Part shown: positions 42,126 through 52,228 of the stretch, one piece after another
Numbering within the stretch: the first letter of the stretch is position 1
Layout of the letters: each line of letters opens with the position of its first letter
Source of the DNA: Zygnema cylindricum
Taxonomy: Eukaryota > Streptophyta > Zygnematophyceae > Zygnematales > Zygnemataceae
Direction of reading: 5' to 3'
Length of the DNA stretch: 64,000 nucleotides
Assembly (NCBI GenBank): GCA_037447655.1
Contig: JBBHKE010003326.1
Span: 152,144 to 216,143, forward strand
Notes under the pieces: model-generated
Told to the model about the DNA's origin: nothing
What the model saw: the letters and a program-made list of their open reading frames with translations, nothing else
Databases searched by the model: none
Position numbers and translations under genes: made by a program

Positions 42126-45100
42126 ATATCATATATATGCATCGTGGACTGTATGTATAGTATCTATAGTATATTGTGTATATGCTGTGTAAATACTTTA
42201 TATACTGCATATATACTGTGTACACTGTATAATTACAGTGTATTGTATGTATACAGTGTAGTGTTTACATGCTGTATATCTATAGTATACTGGATATACC
42301 CAGTATATTATGTATATATATGCATAGTTTTCTGTGTATTCTGTATATATATACAGCATGTATTGTATATATACACACTCTATGGTTACAGTATAGTGTG
42401 TATATATTAGTGTTGTGTATCGGTAAGGATTTGCCAATAACCGATATGGGCCTTTTTTCGGGTAGCCGATTATCGATATATCGGTACGGAGATATATATA
42501 CGGACCGTACAGATAAAAGTACGGCCAATCATACACGTAAATCATAAACAAAAGTAAACGTACTGAGGTGCCTACCAATCAGATCATTTGTACAGGCCGA
42601 AAGTACAGTAGCCGGCATAATATATGTACGGCTTTAGTACGACTCCAGATAAAAAGATGTACCTTTCACATCCGACGTTATGGCTTGTCCCTTTCTTCCT
42701 TGGTACTAAATAGCACAGAAAGATACTGTTCTTCATCTGTTCTTCTCACAAACCTTTTTTTTTTCCCTCCTTTTTGCGTTTACGCATTTCTTATTTAATT
42801 TCGGTTTTGTTTTACTTGTCTTATGTGTACTTAATGTTCTTTATTTGTACTTTTACGTAATGTTGGTACTACTACTATACTTGAACTGTACTCCCTGTCG
42901 GCATAAATAAAAATGTTTAAATTACAAATTTATGTTTTTGGTTCTTAAATCACCTAGCAGGAGAAAATAATCTTGAACTTCCAACTACGGTTCAAATTAT
43001 TATTTGTTCCATACTGTATGTTGGGTACACTGTATATGTAATATATATGCAGGTATGTACAATATACTGTATTTGGTATATATAATTATATGGTATTTAG
43101 TGTATACAGTATTATACTATATTTACAGAATACTGTATATATACAGTATACAGTGTACCGTAAATATAAACAGTAGTATATTGTATGTATGTAAACACTA
43201 CGTAAACAGTATCAATATATTCAGTATGTACAGTATATATAGTGTATACAGTATTTATGCATAATATTGTATATATATGTACAGTATACTGTTTTATGTG
43301 TACATTGAACTGTTTGTGTACTGTATCTACTGTACATGTATAGTGTATTGTAAAAATATTGTAGGCATAATATGTTGTATATGCACTGTATATCCTGCAT
43401 GAAATTGAATTTGTATTGCATGATATATTGTTGATACACATAATGTGTAATGTTTATATACAGTATATACTGTATATAGTGTATGCACACAGTATACAGT
43501 AGTGTTGTGTATCGGCAAGAAATTTATCGCGATAACACCGATACTGATAGTTATCGGTTATCGAACAGTCAGGGGTCCCGATATATCGCTCCGAGACCAA
43601 CAAATTCCTAATCGGCGATAAGTGGAAAAAATATAGTACGTTATATAATAGTACTTTATAATATACTGTATTATATCTTTCACTGTATATAGCGTGGCAT
43701 GCCACGTGTAACAATCTGTTCCGTACTCTGTGTAACGGAATAACGGTGGTTCAGTATCACGGAATAAACCGTACAGCTGTACGGTACGAACTGTACAATT
43801 ATCGCTTATAGTTATCGGTACCAGTGTTATCGCGATAAAAAATTTATCGGCGATAGTACCAGTTTTGATATATCGTACCAATATATCGATTATCGGCAAG
43901 CAAAAAAAATGTATCGATTATCGGCAAAACCTTACCGATGCACAATACTAGTATACAATATACATATATACAGTATACACAGTATACTGTATGTACCGAA
44001 TATTGACAGTATACTGTATATATGTACTTTATACAGTATATTCAGCATATATGTATACATACAGTATATAGTATATATATATGCAGTATACTGTATATGT
44101 TCTGTATATACTGTACATATACAGTGTATCATAAATATATTATATATATACTGTATGTTGTATATACCCTGTGTATACTATATTAAATAAAATTGGTATC
44201 GCACAATATATAGTATTTATACTTTCACGATACATTGTATTGATACTGACTTGCCTCGATATGATATGTTGTTTCCTCCTATATTGAATCCCGATATTTT
44301 TTAAACATCTTTCCCTTGGGTGTTTTGCTCTTGTTTCAATTTTTTGCCTTCTTCGGTCTTTGGTTTCATTTTTCTCCTTTCTGTTTTATTTTTCTTTTCT
44401 CTCTCCCTCTCCCTCCCTCTCCCTCTCCCCCTCTCTCTCTTTCCTCTCTCCCCAGGTCACCATCCTCCACGTCCGTCCTACCTCTGTCCTTTACGGCGCC
44501 GATTGGGGCTCCTCCGAAACCTCCGCCCCTCCCCCTCTCCCTCCCTCCTCCTCCCCCTCTCCCTCCCTCTCCTCGCCCTCTCAGGGTGGGGAGAGAGAGA
44601 GAGAGAGAGCTCGTCTGGAGGACGAGTTTTCTGCCTTCACTGAATCCAAAAGCAGCCAGCTGGCAGCTCCTCTGATCGAGGCTGGAATTCCGTACAGTAT
44701 AAGGATAGTGAAGGACCATGATATGAAGGAGAGACTTTGTCTGGAGGTACTTTTTTTCTCATTTTCCCTTTTTCGACCTTTCCATTTAGTTTGCCATTTT
44801 TTTTTAATTGTTGTTATCGTTATTATCATTGTTATCATTGTTACCACGATCACAATGACGAGGATAATGATGTCGTTGTCATCATCATCGTCAGTATTGT
44901 TATCATTCTTTTTGTGTCATTATTGTTATGTTTATAATCATCATTCTCATCATCATCACTCATCATTATTTTCATCATCATCATCATTGTCATTATCATC
45001 ATCGTTATCATCATTATTATTATTATGAGCTTTATTGTCATCATTGTTATTATCATCATTATCATCATTAGTATCATTGACATCATTGTCGTCGTCATCA

Positions 45101-48100
45101 TCTTTATCACCATTGTCACATAATTATCATTATTATCAATTTTATCAACATTATCATCGTTAATATCATTGACATCATTGTTGTCCTCGTCATCATTATT
45201 ATAATTATCACCATTCTTATCATCTTTGTCATCATCATCATCATCATTAGCCTTGTACATCGAGCAGGTTTTGTCGATAATCGATATGTACTTTTCTGAA
45301 GGGTCGCAATAATCAGTATATTAAGCCTATGACTATTATATTGCCGATTATCTCCATATATCGATATCGATATCTCGATATCATCACTATCCACACATTT
45401 GTTTCCGTACTATTCAAACTTTTTTTTGCTTCCTAAGCCATTTAGGTTGATATTCTTAGTACACTGTACTGCACCGTACCGTAAAATGAATTGTACCGTG
45501 AATTGCTGTTAGTGTTAATAGCATTTATTTTGTTTCGGTTTTTTTTGTCCTCTGAACAGAAAATAGTGTTTATTGATACTAAATAAATAATTTTATATCT
45601 ATATATTTATATTTGTTTATTTCTTAACTCTAATTCTTTTTGTGGTTCACGATTGTCCACGTCATTTGGACCGGAAATAGAAATATTAATGCGAAAACTG
45701 TCCTCATACTTATTATTTCCTAACTCTAAATAGCGATTCACAGTGTACCGCATGAAAAAAGGAAATTTATGAAAAATTGCGAGTGCCAAATGTTTTGACT
45801 TTGTACCGTGACTTTATTTTTTTTTCAGATTTTGTGCTCAAAATTCCCGCCCAATCTAGTATCTGGTCAAGATTTGATGAGATATATCTCGTGTTTGGTA
45901 TAGATTTGTGTACTAAGTACTGTTTTCTAGTGTTTTTTAAGGTTTTTTAAGGTTTTTTAAGGGTTTTCCTGAGGATTGTACTTTTATTGGTCTATTATCC
46001 CCAGTTATCGCAACATCGGTATTAACCGGCAAAGTTGAAAAGTATTAAATTTAAGTATTAATTTTTAAGGTTTCGATATTATGATATTCCGATGCCAAAT
46101 CTGTTTTGACATACAACACTACTACTTTTTATCCTTTGCTTTTTTTTCACCTTTATGTTTATTATTCTTGTTTGATTTTATTTGTTTACTAACTTATGAT
46201 TTACTTATTTGTAATTTACTTGTTTATAATTTATTTATTTATATATTATTTATTTATAATTTATTTGTAATTTATTTTATTATTATTATATTTTTTTTAT
46301 GATAGGTGGAGAGGCTCCGAGTGAGTGCCTGCATCATGGGAAGTCGCGGATTCGGAGCCGAAAAACGGTCTCGAAAAGCTCGACTCGGGAGCGTTTCCGA
46401 CTACTGTGTCCACCACTGTGAGTTAAAAACAGTCCTTAATTACTGTGGGTTTGTTTGCCAAGGAAAAGGGTGAAGAATCATAAAAAATGGTGAAAAAACG
46501 ATTAAATACGGTGAAAAAACAGTGAAAAAACCGATGAAAATTGGTGAAGTTGGTGAGAAAACGATGAAAAAACGGTGGATAGCAGTGAAAATATGGCAAT
46601 AAATAGTGAAAGCATGATGAAAAAAACGGTGAAAGAAGGTTGGATTTTTTTTTTACAAAATTCGGAAACGGTCCTAAAAAACTTGACTTGAGACTTGTTT
46701 CTGATTATTGTATTCACCACTGTGAGTACCAAGAAAACAGAATCAGTATGGATTTACTGGTGAAAAGACCTAAATAACCTAAAAAACAGTGAAAAAACGA
46801 TGAAATGCAGTGACAATACGATGAAATGCAGTGACAATACGATGGGGAACATGAAAATAGGTATTAGAAATGCTTATAAAACTAAAAAGCCGGTTAGGGA
46901 AGGTTTGTCTTGGGAGCGTTTTTGATTAATGCTCACCACTATTGAGTCGAAAAAAACCGGAATCATTGTGGATTAATTGGTTGGAAAAACTTAGAAATGG
47001 TGAAAAAATGACCGAATATGGGGAAAACGGTGGAAATTGTTGAAAAGCAGGCTGAAAAATGCTTAGAAATTTTTTAAAACAGTCCTTGAAAGCTCGATTT
47101 GTGAGCTTTTCTGACTATACTGTGAATCGCTATTAGCGTTTTTTTGTTTTTTTCGCTCCTTTTATCAACTTTTTCCGTGCACACCTCTCTGATTTCCGTT
47201 TGGAGATCGCCAATTGAAAGATAAGATCCTCGTCAAATTTATAATCAGAACAGTCGAAGTAATAACCTGACAAGTGTGCAAGGAGAAAAGATGTTTTAAG
47301 TGGCAAAAAAATATATTGACGGTAATAGCGATTCACGGTGTACTGTGTTCACAACTGTGAGTCAAAAGGGAACCAGAGTTAGTGTGGATTTGCTTCTTAA
47401 GAAAAACGCCGGAAAACGCCAAAAAACAGCGGTGGAAAAAAGGTGGAAAATGGTGAAAGTAGGTTGTAAAAATGCTATGAGGACTGGAAAAAACGGTTCT
47501 GAAAAGCCAGACTCGGGAGCGTTTCCGATGATTGTGATCACCACTGTGAGTTAAAACTAAGTTTCAAATGAAAAAACATAAAAACGGTGAAAAACCGACA
47601 AAATACGATTGTGAAACGGTAGAAATCCGTGAAATATGTTGTAAAAATGATTACAAAACTCAAAAAATGGGTTTTCATTTCAATTGGACATTATTTCCGA
47701 TTACTGTGTTCACCACTTGTGAGTCAAAAGCAATCCATAACTGCTGTGAATTTATTGGTCAAGAAAACCGCCAAAAAAACGCGATAAACAGTGAAAAAAA
47801 CGGTGACAGTTAAAGAAAGGCGGAAATCTGTGAAGAAACAATGAAATGGGTTAAAAAAAGGTCGAGAAAATGCATAGGAAAACTCGGAAAAAAGGTCTTG
47901 GAAAGCTTGACCGGAGAGTGTTTCCAACTCTCCGAGCACCATTGTTAGTGGAAAACACACTGGAATTAGTGTGGCAATGCCATAAAAAACCTAAAAGACG
48001 GCGAAAAAACGGGCAAAAAAAAAAAAATGGCGAAAAAACGGTGAAAGAAGGCTGGAGAAATCCTTAAAAAACTTGAAAAAACGGTCTGAGAAATCTCGAC

Positions 48101-51100
48101 GCGGGAGTTTTTTCGACTACCTTTAGATCTGTCCCCTCGGACTGAAAATAACAGGTTTTAATTTACTTTTAATTTAATCGAGTTTAATGAGCTCGATTAT
48201 ATCCGTGCGGAAAAGTACAAAAAATAATAATTACGTCACATATTATTAGTTCGATCGACCGAAAAAAGTACAGTCCTTTTAAGGTCCTTTTTAAGGTTCA
48301 TTTTTAAGGAAGGTCTATAGTACAAAATCCTTTTTTTTCACATCTCTATTACACGGTTCAGTTTTTGAAAAAGAAAAACTGACGGGAGTTCAAATCCCAG
48401 AAATGTTGGTGACTAAAATTTAATTTTTGATGAATCAAAATTAAATATTGAACCGAATCTGAGTCCTCCTCTCCCTCTCTCCCTCCCTCTCCCTCTCCTC
48501 CTTTCCTCCTCTCCACCTCTCCTCTCCTCTCCCCCTCTCCCTCACTCTCCCCCCCCTCCCCCCACTCCCCCTCTCCCCCCCCCTCTCCCTCTCCCTCCCT
48601 CTCCCTCTCGAGTTTGAATCTTGCATGCACTATAGTACTAAGTGTACGAACGGTTTACAAAATTTATTGTAATAGTTCAAAATATATATATTGTGTATAA
48701 AATATGTTTGAAAACTGTCTTGTCCAGTTAAGTGAGAAATCCATAACTACAAAAAAACACATGAAACTGTTAACCTGTCCACATTGTAATTGTTTCGTAC
48801 GAATCCAATTTCGTATGTTCAAAATGTAAATATCGTACTTTTTACGGATTCCACGATCGTATTTTTGTCCTACAGTGCGCACTATTGTCAGTTGGAAATC
48901 ATAAATCCTAAATAGTGTGGCTTTGAAATTGCTATGTAAATCGTTTTAAAAAAAATAAAACGGCAGAAATTGGTGAAAAAAACGGCAAAAAACGGGAAAA
49001 AGTTCGAAAGAGTCATTAAAATCGGTAAAAAAACAGTGAAACATAAATAAAAAAAGTTAGAAAATGAGGAAGAAAACGGTCCCGAAAACCTCGACTCGGG
49101 AGCGTTTTTGACTGTGTGCACCACTGTGATTCCAAAACAAACAATAATTAGTATGGATTACAAACCCTTAAAAGAACTTTTGGAGAAAAATAGAACGTTT
49201 GAGGACAATTAAAAAGGTGAAGAAACAAGGGAAATCGGTTAAAAAGCAGTGAAAAACTGTTGAAAATATGGTGATAAAGCAGTCTAAACAGTGAAAATCA
49301 GTTAACAGACGGTCTACAAAAAAATGTCAAAAAACCTACAAACTGTTCTCGAAAATGCTCTCTCTCTTACTATCTCTCGCTCCCCATCTCCCACTCCCTC
49401 TCCTCTGTCCTTGTAGAGTTTGAAACTTTTCCGACTTTTAAGTTCACTACTGTTAATAAAATGAAACTCTAAATACTGTGGATGCAGTGTTTTAAAAAGT
49501 CGGTAGCCCTAACAAAATCATTAGACAAATAAATACATAAAATAAGAAACTTCACAAATACCTATGTAAACCCTTCGGAAAAAAAAAAACGAAATGTAAA
49601 CTCATCAACTTTTTTTTTTCCATTTTTATGAGTCCAAAACTGTTTCTCTAAACAATAGTTAGTGTTTATTGCTATTAAACCTTCTTAAAAAGCTCCTAAA
49701 ACCCTTTGAAAAATCCTAAAAACCTCTAAATATATGTATTTGTTTTTTGATAAAAATGGATCTATATAATCGATATGTCGAGCGATATCTAATACTGCCA
49801 ATTACTGTGTTTTACTGTATTTTTAAACAGTTAATAATAATAATTATAATATTAAATATTGATTTTGATATCGTTAGTGCGACATATCGATATGTCGTGA
49901 TATATTGATACCGATATGTAATTTATATCGATCTCGATATTGTTATTGAAAAAAAGAAAATGGATATCGAAATATCCTTGAAATGGATATCGAATTGGAT
50001 ATCGTGAACATATCGATATCGATATCAATATATTGCGACATCAACATCTATGTATCGCAATCATTATATCGCGATATATCGGTATCAAAATATCTCTCTG
50101 TATATGGATACCGATATGTTCGCGATATCGATATCAGTATGTTGCGGTATCAATTTTGATATATCGGGATAACGATTTCGAGATAAACTATTTCAATTTT
50201 GATATCACGACTGTTGTACCACAATATATCGATATACCTTATGTTCTCGATATCGTTCAATATCAATATATTGAGATTTATCAACATCGATATCTCAATA
50301 TCAACCGAATCTCTACATCTGTTTCCAAACTATCCAAACGTTTTGCTCTTCCTTAGTCGTCGAGGCTGAAACATATTTTTAGTACATTATATCGTACCGT
50401 AAAAAGTATTGCTGTACATATGTAAAGCATGTCATCCATACCTTTGTTTTTGTACTATTTGTACATTTTGTTTCTGAAGCCTTCGGGGGCTGAAAATTTC
50501 TTTCGGTATGTACACCGTGAATCGCTATTAGTGTTGATAACACTTATTAATATTGCACCGGTTCTTTTTGCCCACTAAATGACCACTATGTTAATAACTA
50601 CTAATCTTTTTTTTTTTTTTAACAATAATTCTTTTAGAGGTTTGGAATCATCGACGTCGATTGGACCAGAAGTAGAATTATCATTGGGAAAAAACTATTG
50701 TTGTGTATCGGCAAGGAACTTTTTGCGATAAAACCGAAACCGATAGTTATCGGTTATTAAACGGTGAGGGGTCCCGATGTATCGCTCCGAGACCAACAAA
50801 TTTCTTATCTGCGATAAGTAGAAAAAAATATAGTACACTAAATAATACTTCATAAAATATTGTATCATATTTTTGACTGTATATAATGTGGCATGCCACG
50901 TATGTATGACAATCTGAACCATACTCTGTATAACAGAAGTTTAGTACGGACAGCTATCCGTATAGTTGTACGGATAAACCGTACAATTACCGCCGATAGG
51001 TTTCGGTAACCGGTGTTATCGCGATAATAAACAAATCGATAATATCGGTTTTTTATCGCGATAACACACGGACCGATATATCATGCCAATATATCGATTA

Positions 51101-51418
51101 TTCGTAAGCCAAAAAAGGGACATATCGGTTATTCGGCAAAACCTTACCGATACACAACACTAGAAAAAACAGTACTCGTATTAATGATTATCTTACTTAT
51201 TATTATTATATTATTACCACTCTTATTGTTATTTTCTTAATTCGCCCTCCTCCTCCTCCTCCTCCTCCTCCCCCATCTGTCCTCTTATACTTTGTTTCCT
51301 CTTTTTTTTTTTTTTTTCAGGCGACTGCCCGGTGGTGGTGGTTCGAATGCCGGAGGAAAAAGACGAAAAAAATCCTCTTCTGGACTTGACTCCGGTTCCC
51401 GAAGAAACTGACGAATAA
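41390..51418 (+). CDS. Universal stress protein, PHOS32/PHOS34-like, four exons
   Basis: Exons 41390-41584, 44456-44746, 46306-46417 and 51321-51418 give 231 residues. The Usp fold of the PHOS32/34 type (MAP-kinase targets in Arabidopsis; ATP-binding adenine-nucleotide alpha-hydrolase fold) is plain: RKIAIAVDLSDESAHAVRWA at residues 36-55, TSVLYGADWG near 73-82, SIRIVKDHDMKERLCLE before exon 3, MGSRGFGAEK with LGSVSDYCVHHC (the G-x2-G...GS nucleotide loop), and CPVVVVR as the last beta strand. The N-terminus is Lys/Glu/Thr-rich and variable, as in relatives. All introns are GT-AG with phases 0, 0 and 1. The protein looks intact. Likely cytosolic. Earlier in-frame codons reach back to 41168 only through a TTG, so 41390 is the first ATG. 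Confidence 0.92.
41935..42125 (+). repeat. (AT)n and (AC)n microsatellites in intron 1
   Basis: (AAAT)n, then (AT)n with TATG/TACA variants, then (CA)n at about 42092-42122. Confidence 0.9.
42408..42705 (+). mobile_element. hAT-type MITE B, right end missing
   Basis: Starts TAGTGTTGTGTATCGG and stays collinear with MITE A (38997-) through GTAGCCGGCAT, GATGTACCTTTCAC and GGCTTGTCCCTTTCTTCC. No inverted right terminus follows, so it is truncated near 42705. Confidence 0.7.
43500..43950 (-). mobile_element. hAT-type MITE C, 451 bp
   Basis: Terminal repeats TAGTGTTGTGTATCGGCAAG and CTTACCGATGCACAATACTA, flanked by GTATACAG (43492-43499) and GTATACAA (43951-43958), a 7-of-8 target duplication. 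Relative to MITE A its orientation is reversed. Confidence 0.8.
44456..44746 (+). CDS. Stress protein exon 2, contains coding microsatellites
   Basis: 97 codons, acceptor CTCTCCCCAG, donor GAG/GTACTT. It encodes VTILHVRPTSVLYGADWG, then a Pro/Ser loop from a CCT/CTC-rich repeat (about 44522-44582), then a GlyGlyGluArg repeat from (GA)n at 44589-44610, then LEDEFSAFTESKSSQL and KDHDMKERLCLE. The loop is the place where plant relatives also vary. Confidence 0.9.
44812..45255. repeat. Imperfect ATC/ATT trinucleotide repeat
   Basis: Long run of ATC, ATT and GTC triplets (CATCATCATCATT words). Open frames on both strands are low-complexity translations. Confidence 0.9.
45496..45745 (+). mobile_element. 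TA-target MITE in intron 2, 250 bp
   Basis: Left end CCGTGAATTGCTGTTAGTG, inverted right end CACTGTGAATCGCTATTTAG, TA at 45494-45495 and 45746-45747. Interior word ATTTGGACCGGAAATAGAA recurs in the truncated copy at 50513 as ATTGGACCAGAAGTAGAA. Confidence 0.65.
46306..46417 (+). CDS. Stress protein exon 3
   Basis: 37 codons plus one base. Acceptor ATGATAG after a T-rich tract; donor CACCACT/GTGAGT, a perfect consensus. Holds MGSRGFGAEK and the GSVSDYCVHH end of the nucleotide-binding loop. Its last ~65 bases and the start of the next intron are the source of the degenerate tandem array in intron 3. Confidence 0.92.
47120..47340 (+). mobile_element. TA-target MITE inside one array unit, 221 bp
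   Basis: Ends CTGTGAATCGCTATTAGCG and, inverted, CACCGTGAATCGCTATTACCG, with TA at 47118-47119 and 47341-47342. Removing it rejoins an exon-3-like sequence (CTGACTA / CTGTGTTCACAACTGTGAGT). It therefore inserted after the array had formed. Confidence 0.75.
48463..48610. repeat. CT-rich simple repeat in intron 3
   Basis: CCCTCT, CTCC and CCCC words, pure pyrimidine apart from a few A. Same kind of sequence as the large tract at 51.85-53.34 kb. Confidence 0.9.
49750..50310. repeat. ATATCG-rich palindromic region in intron 3
   Basis: Dense in self-complementary words GATATCGATATC, ATATCGATAT and GCGATATATCG with no fixed period. Similar words occur at 45340-45380 and in the hAT-type MITE ends. 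Confidence 0.75.
50513..50695 (+). mobile_element. TA-target MITE interrupted by a hAT-type element
   Basis: TA (50511-50512) then CACCGTGAATCGCTATTAGTG, the family terminus, with interior homology to the MITE at 45496. It is cut at 50696 by MITE D and continues briefly after 51163 (AAAACAGTACTCGTATT), where its right end is lost in TTA repeats. Confidence 0.65.
50696..51162 (-). mobile_element. hAT-type MITE D, 467 bp
   Basis: Left end TATTGTTGTGTATCGGCAAG, right end CCTTACCGATACACAACACTA. Perfect 8-bp target duplication GAAAAAAC at 50688-50695 and 51163-51170. Closely related to MITE C. No coding capacity. Confidence 0.85.
51321..51418 (+). CDS. Stress protein exon 4
   Basis: Acceptor is a run of 16-17 T followed by CAG. 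Completes the Cys codon (HHC), then DCPVVVVRMPEE and an acidic tail, ending at TAA 51416-51418. AATAAA overlaps the stop codon (51414-51419). No clearer polyadenylation signal is seen before the CT-rich tract at 51.67 kb. Confidence 0.9.
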
Positions 51419-51576
51419 ATTTGAAATTTGAAATTTTCGAATGTTTGAATTTTGAATTGGAAAAAACACTTCAGTCAGACGCTCGTCAAGAATTAAAAAA
51501 ATTAGAGTACAAAAAGAAAAAAGAAAAATATTGACAAAAAAAAACTTTTTGTGAGCTTTTTTGGAAGCCTGGTATC

Positions 51577-51880
51577 TTTTTTTTTGCATAAATCTGTATT
51601 AGGTTTGATGTAGATTTCACTAAAAAACACCTTTTTTTTTGTCTTTTTTGGTCCTTCAGTTTTGGCTCTCTCTCTCTCTCTCTCTCTCTCCCTCTCCCTC
51701 TCCCTCTCCCTCTCCCTCTCCCTCTCCCTCTCCCTCTCCCTCTCCCTCTCCCTCTCCCTCTCCCTCTTTTTTTGCATAAATCTGTATTAGGTTTGATGTA
51801 GATTTCACTAAAAAACACCTTTTTTTTTGTCTTTTTTGGTCCTTCAGTTTTGGCTCTCTCTCTCTCTCTCTCTCTCTCCC
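51577..51880 (+). repeat. 188-bp tandem duplication downstream of the stress protein gene
   Basis: The segment GCATAAATCTGTATTAGG ... GGTCCTTCAGTTTTGGCTCTC occurs at 51586 and again at 51774, each ending in a CTCTCT/CCCTCT run. Copies look identical outside the simple repeat. Confidence 0.85.
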
Positions 51881-52197
51881 TCTCCCTCTCCCTCTCCCTC
51901 TCCCTCTCCCTCTCCCTCTCCCTCTCCCTCTCCCTCTCCCTCTCCCTCTCCCTCTCCCTCTCCCTCTCCCTCTCCCTCTCCCTCTCCCTCTCCCTCTCCC
52001 TCTCCCTCTCCCTCTCCCTCTCCCTCTCCCTCTCCCTCTCCCTCTCCCTCTCCCTCTCCCTCTCCCTCTCCCTCTCCCTCTCCCTCTCCCTCTCCCTCTC
52101 CCTCTCCCTCTCCCTCTCCCTCTCCCTCTCCCTCTCCCTCTCCCTCTCCCTCTCCCTCTCCCTCTCCCTCTCCCTCTCCCTCTCCCTCTCCCTCTCC

Positions 52198-52228
<31 letters not shown>

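Larger units (their letters stand above)
42130..44190. repeat. TATACAGTATAC-type half-palindrome arrays, interrupted
   Basis: Three stretches (42130-42407, 43010-43499, 43951-44190) dense in GTATAC, CAGTATA and TACTGTATATAC words without fixed period. Two hAT-type elements sit between or in them, and the MITE C target site GTATACAG is itself such a word. Confidence 0.7.
41585..44455 (+). other. Intron 1 of the stress protein gene
   Basis: 2.87 kb. It contains TTATTA-type repeats (41600-41690), T runs, (AT)n and (AC)n tracts (41935-42125), long arrays of TATACAGTATAC-like half-palindromes (42130-42407, 43010-43499, 43951-44190) and two hAT-type insertions. Tyr-rich open frames here come only from TAT/ATA repeats. 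It ends in a CT-rich tract before the acceptor. Confidence 0.85.
44747..46305 (+). other. Intron 2 of the stress protein gene
   Basis: 1.56 kb. A region of ATC/ATT trinucleotide repeats (about 44812-45255) explains the Asp/Asn/Met/Ile-rich minus-strand frames. A MITE is at 45496-45745, three tandem TTTTTTAAGG units at about 45936-45963, and TTTATTTATAATT repeats lie before the acceptor. Confidence 0.85.
46418..49450 (+). repeat. Degenerate tandem array derived from exon 3 and its splice donor
   Basis: About nine units resemble the last ~65 bases of exon 3 plus the first ~130 bases of intron 3. The exon-like parts are near 46663-46726, 46883-46948, 47077-47119 with 47341-47360, 47488-47550, 47660-47724, 47883-47950, 48070-48140, 49066-49130 and a poor one at 49345-49455 split by CT repeats. 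Recognisable words are ACGGTCTCGAAAA, CTCGGGAGCGTTT and CACCACTGTGAG. Between them lie GGTGAAAAAACGGTGAAA-type short repeats. Spacing is about 170-225 bp when the MITE is left out. Units are heavily mutated. Confidence 0.8.
46418..51320 (+). other. Intron 3 of the stress protein gene
   Basis: 4.9 kb. From 5' to 3' it has the exon-3-derived tandem array (46418-48140 and again 49066-49450), a MITE inside one unit, a CT-rich tract (48463-48610), an ATATCG-rich palindromic region (49750-50310), a MITE cut by hAT-type MITE D, TTA repeats and a (CCT)n run, then the T-rich acceptor. Confidence 0.85.

Noticed and set aside
41894-44190. Tyr/Ile/Cys-rich open frames on both strands
   Set aside because: They come from TAT, ATA and TGT repeats in intron 1 of the stress protein gene.
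44850-45394. Asp/Asn/Met-rich minus-strand frames
   Set aside because: Translation of ATC/ATT trinucleotide repeats in intron 2.
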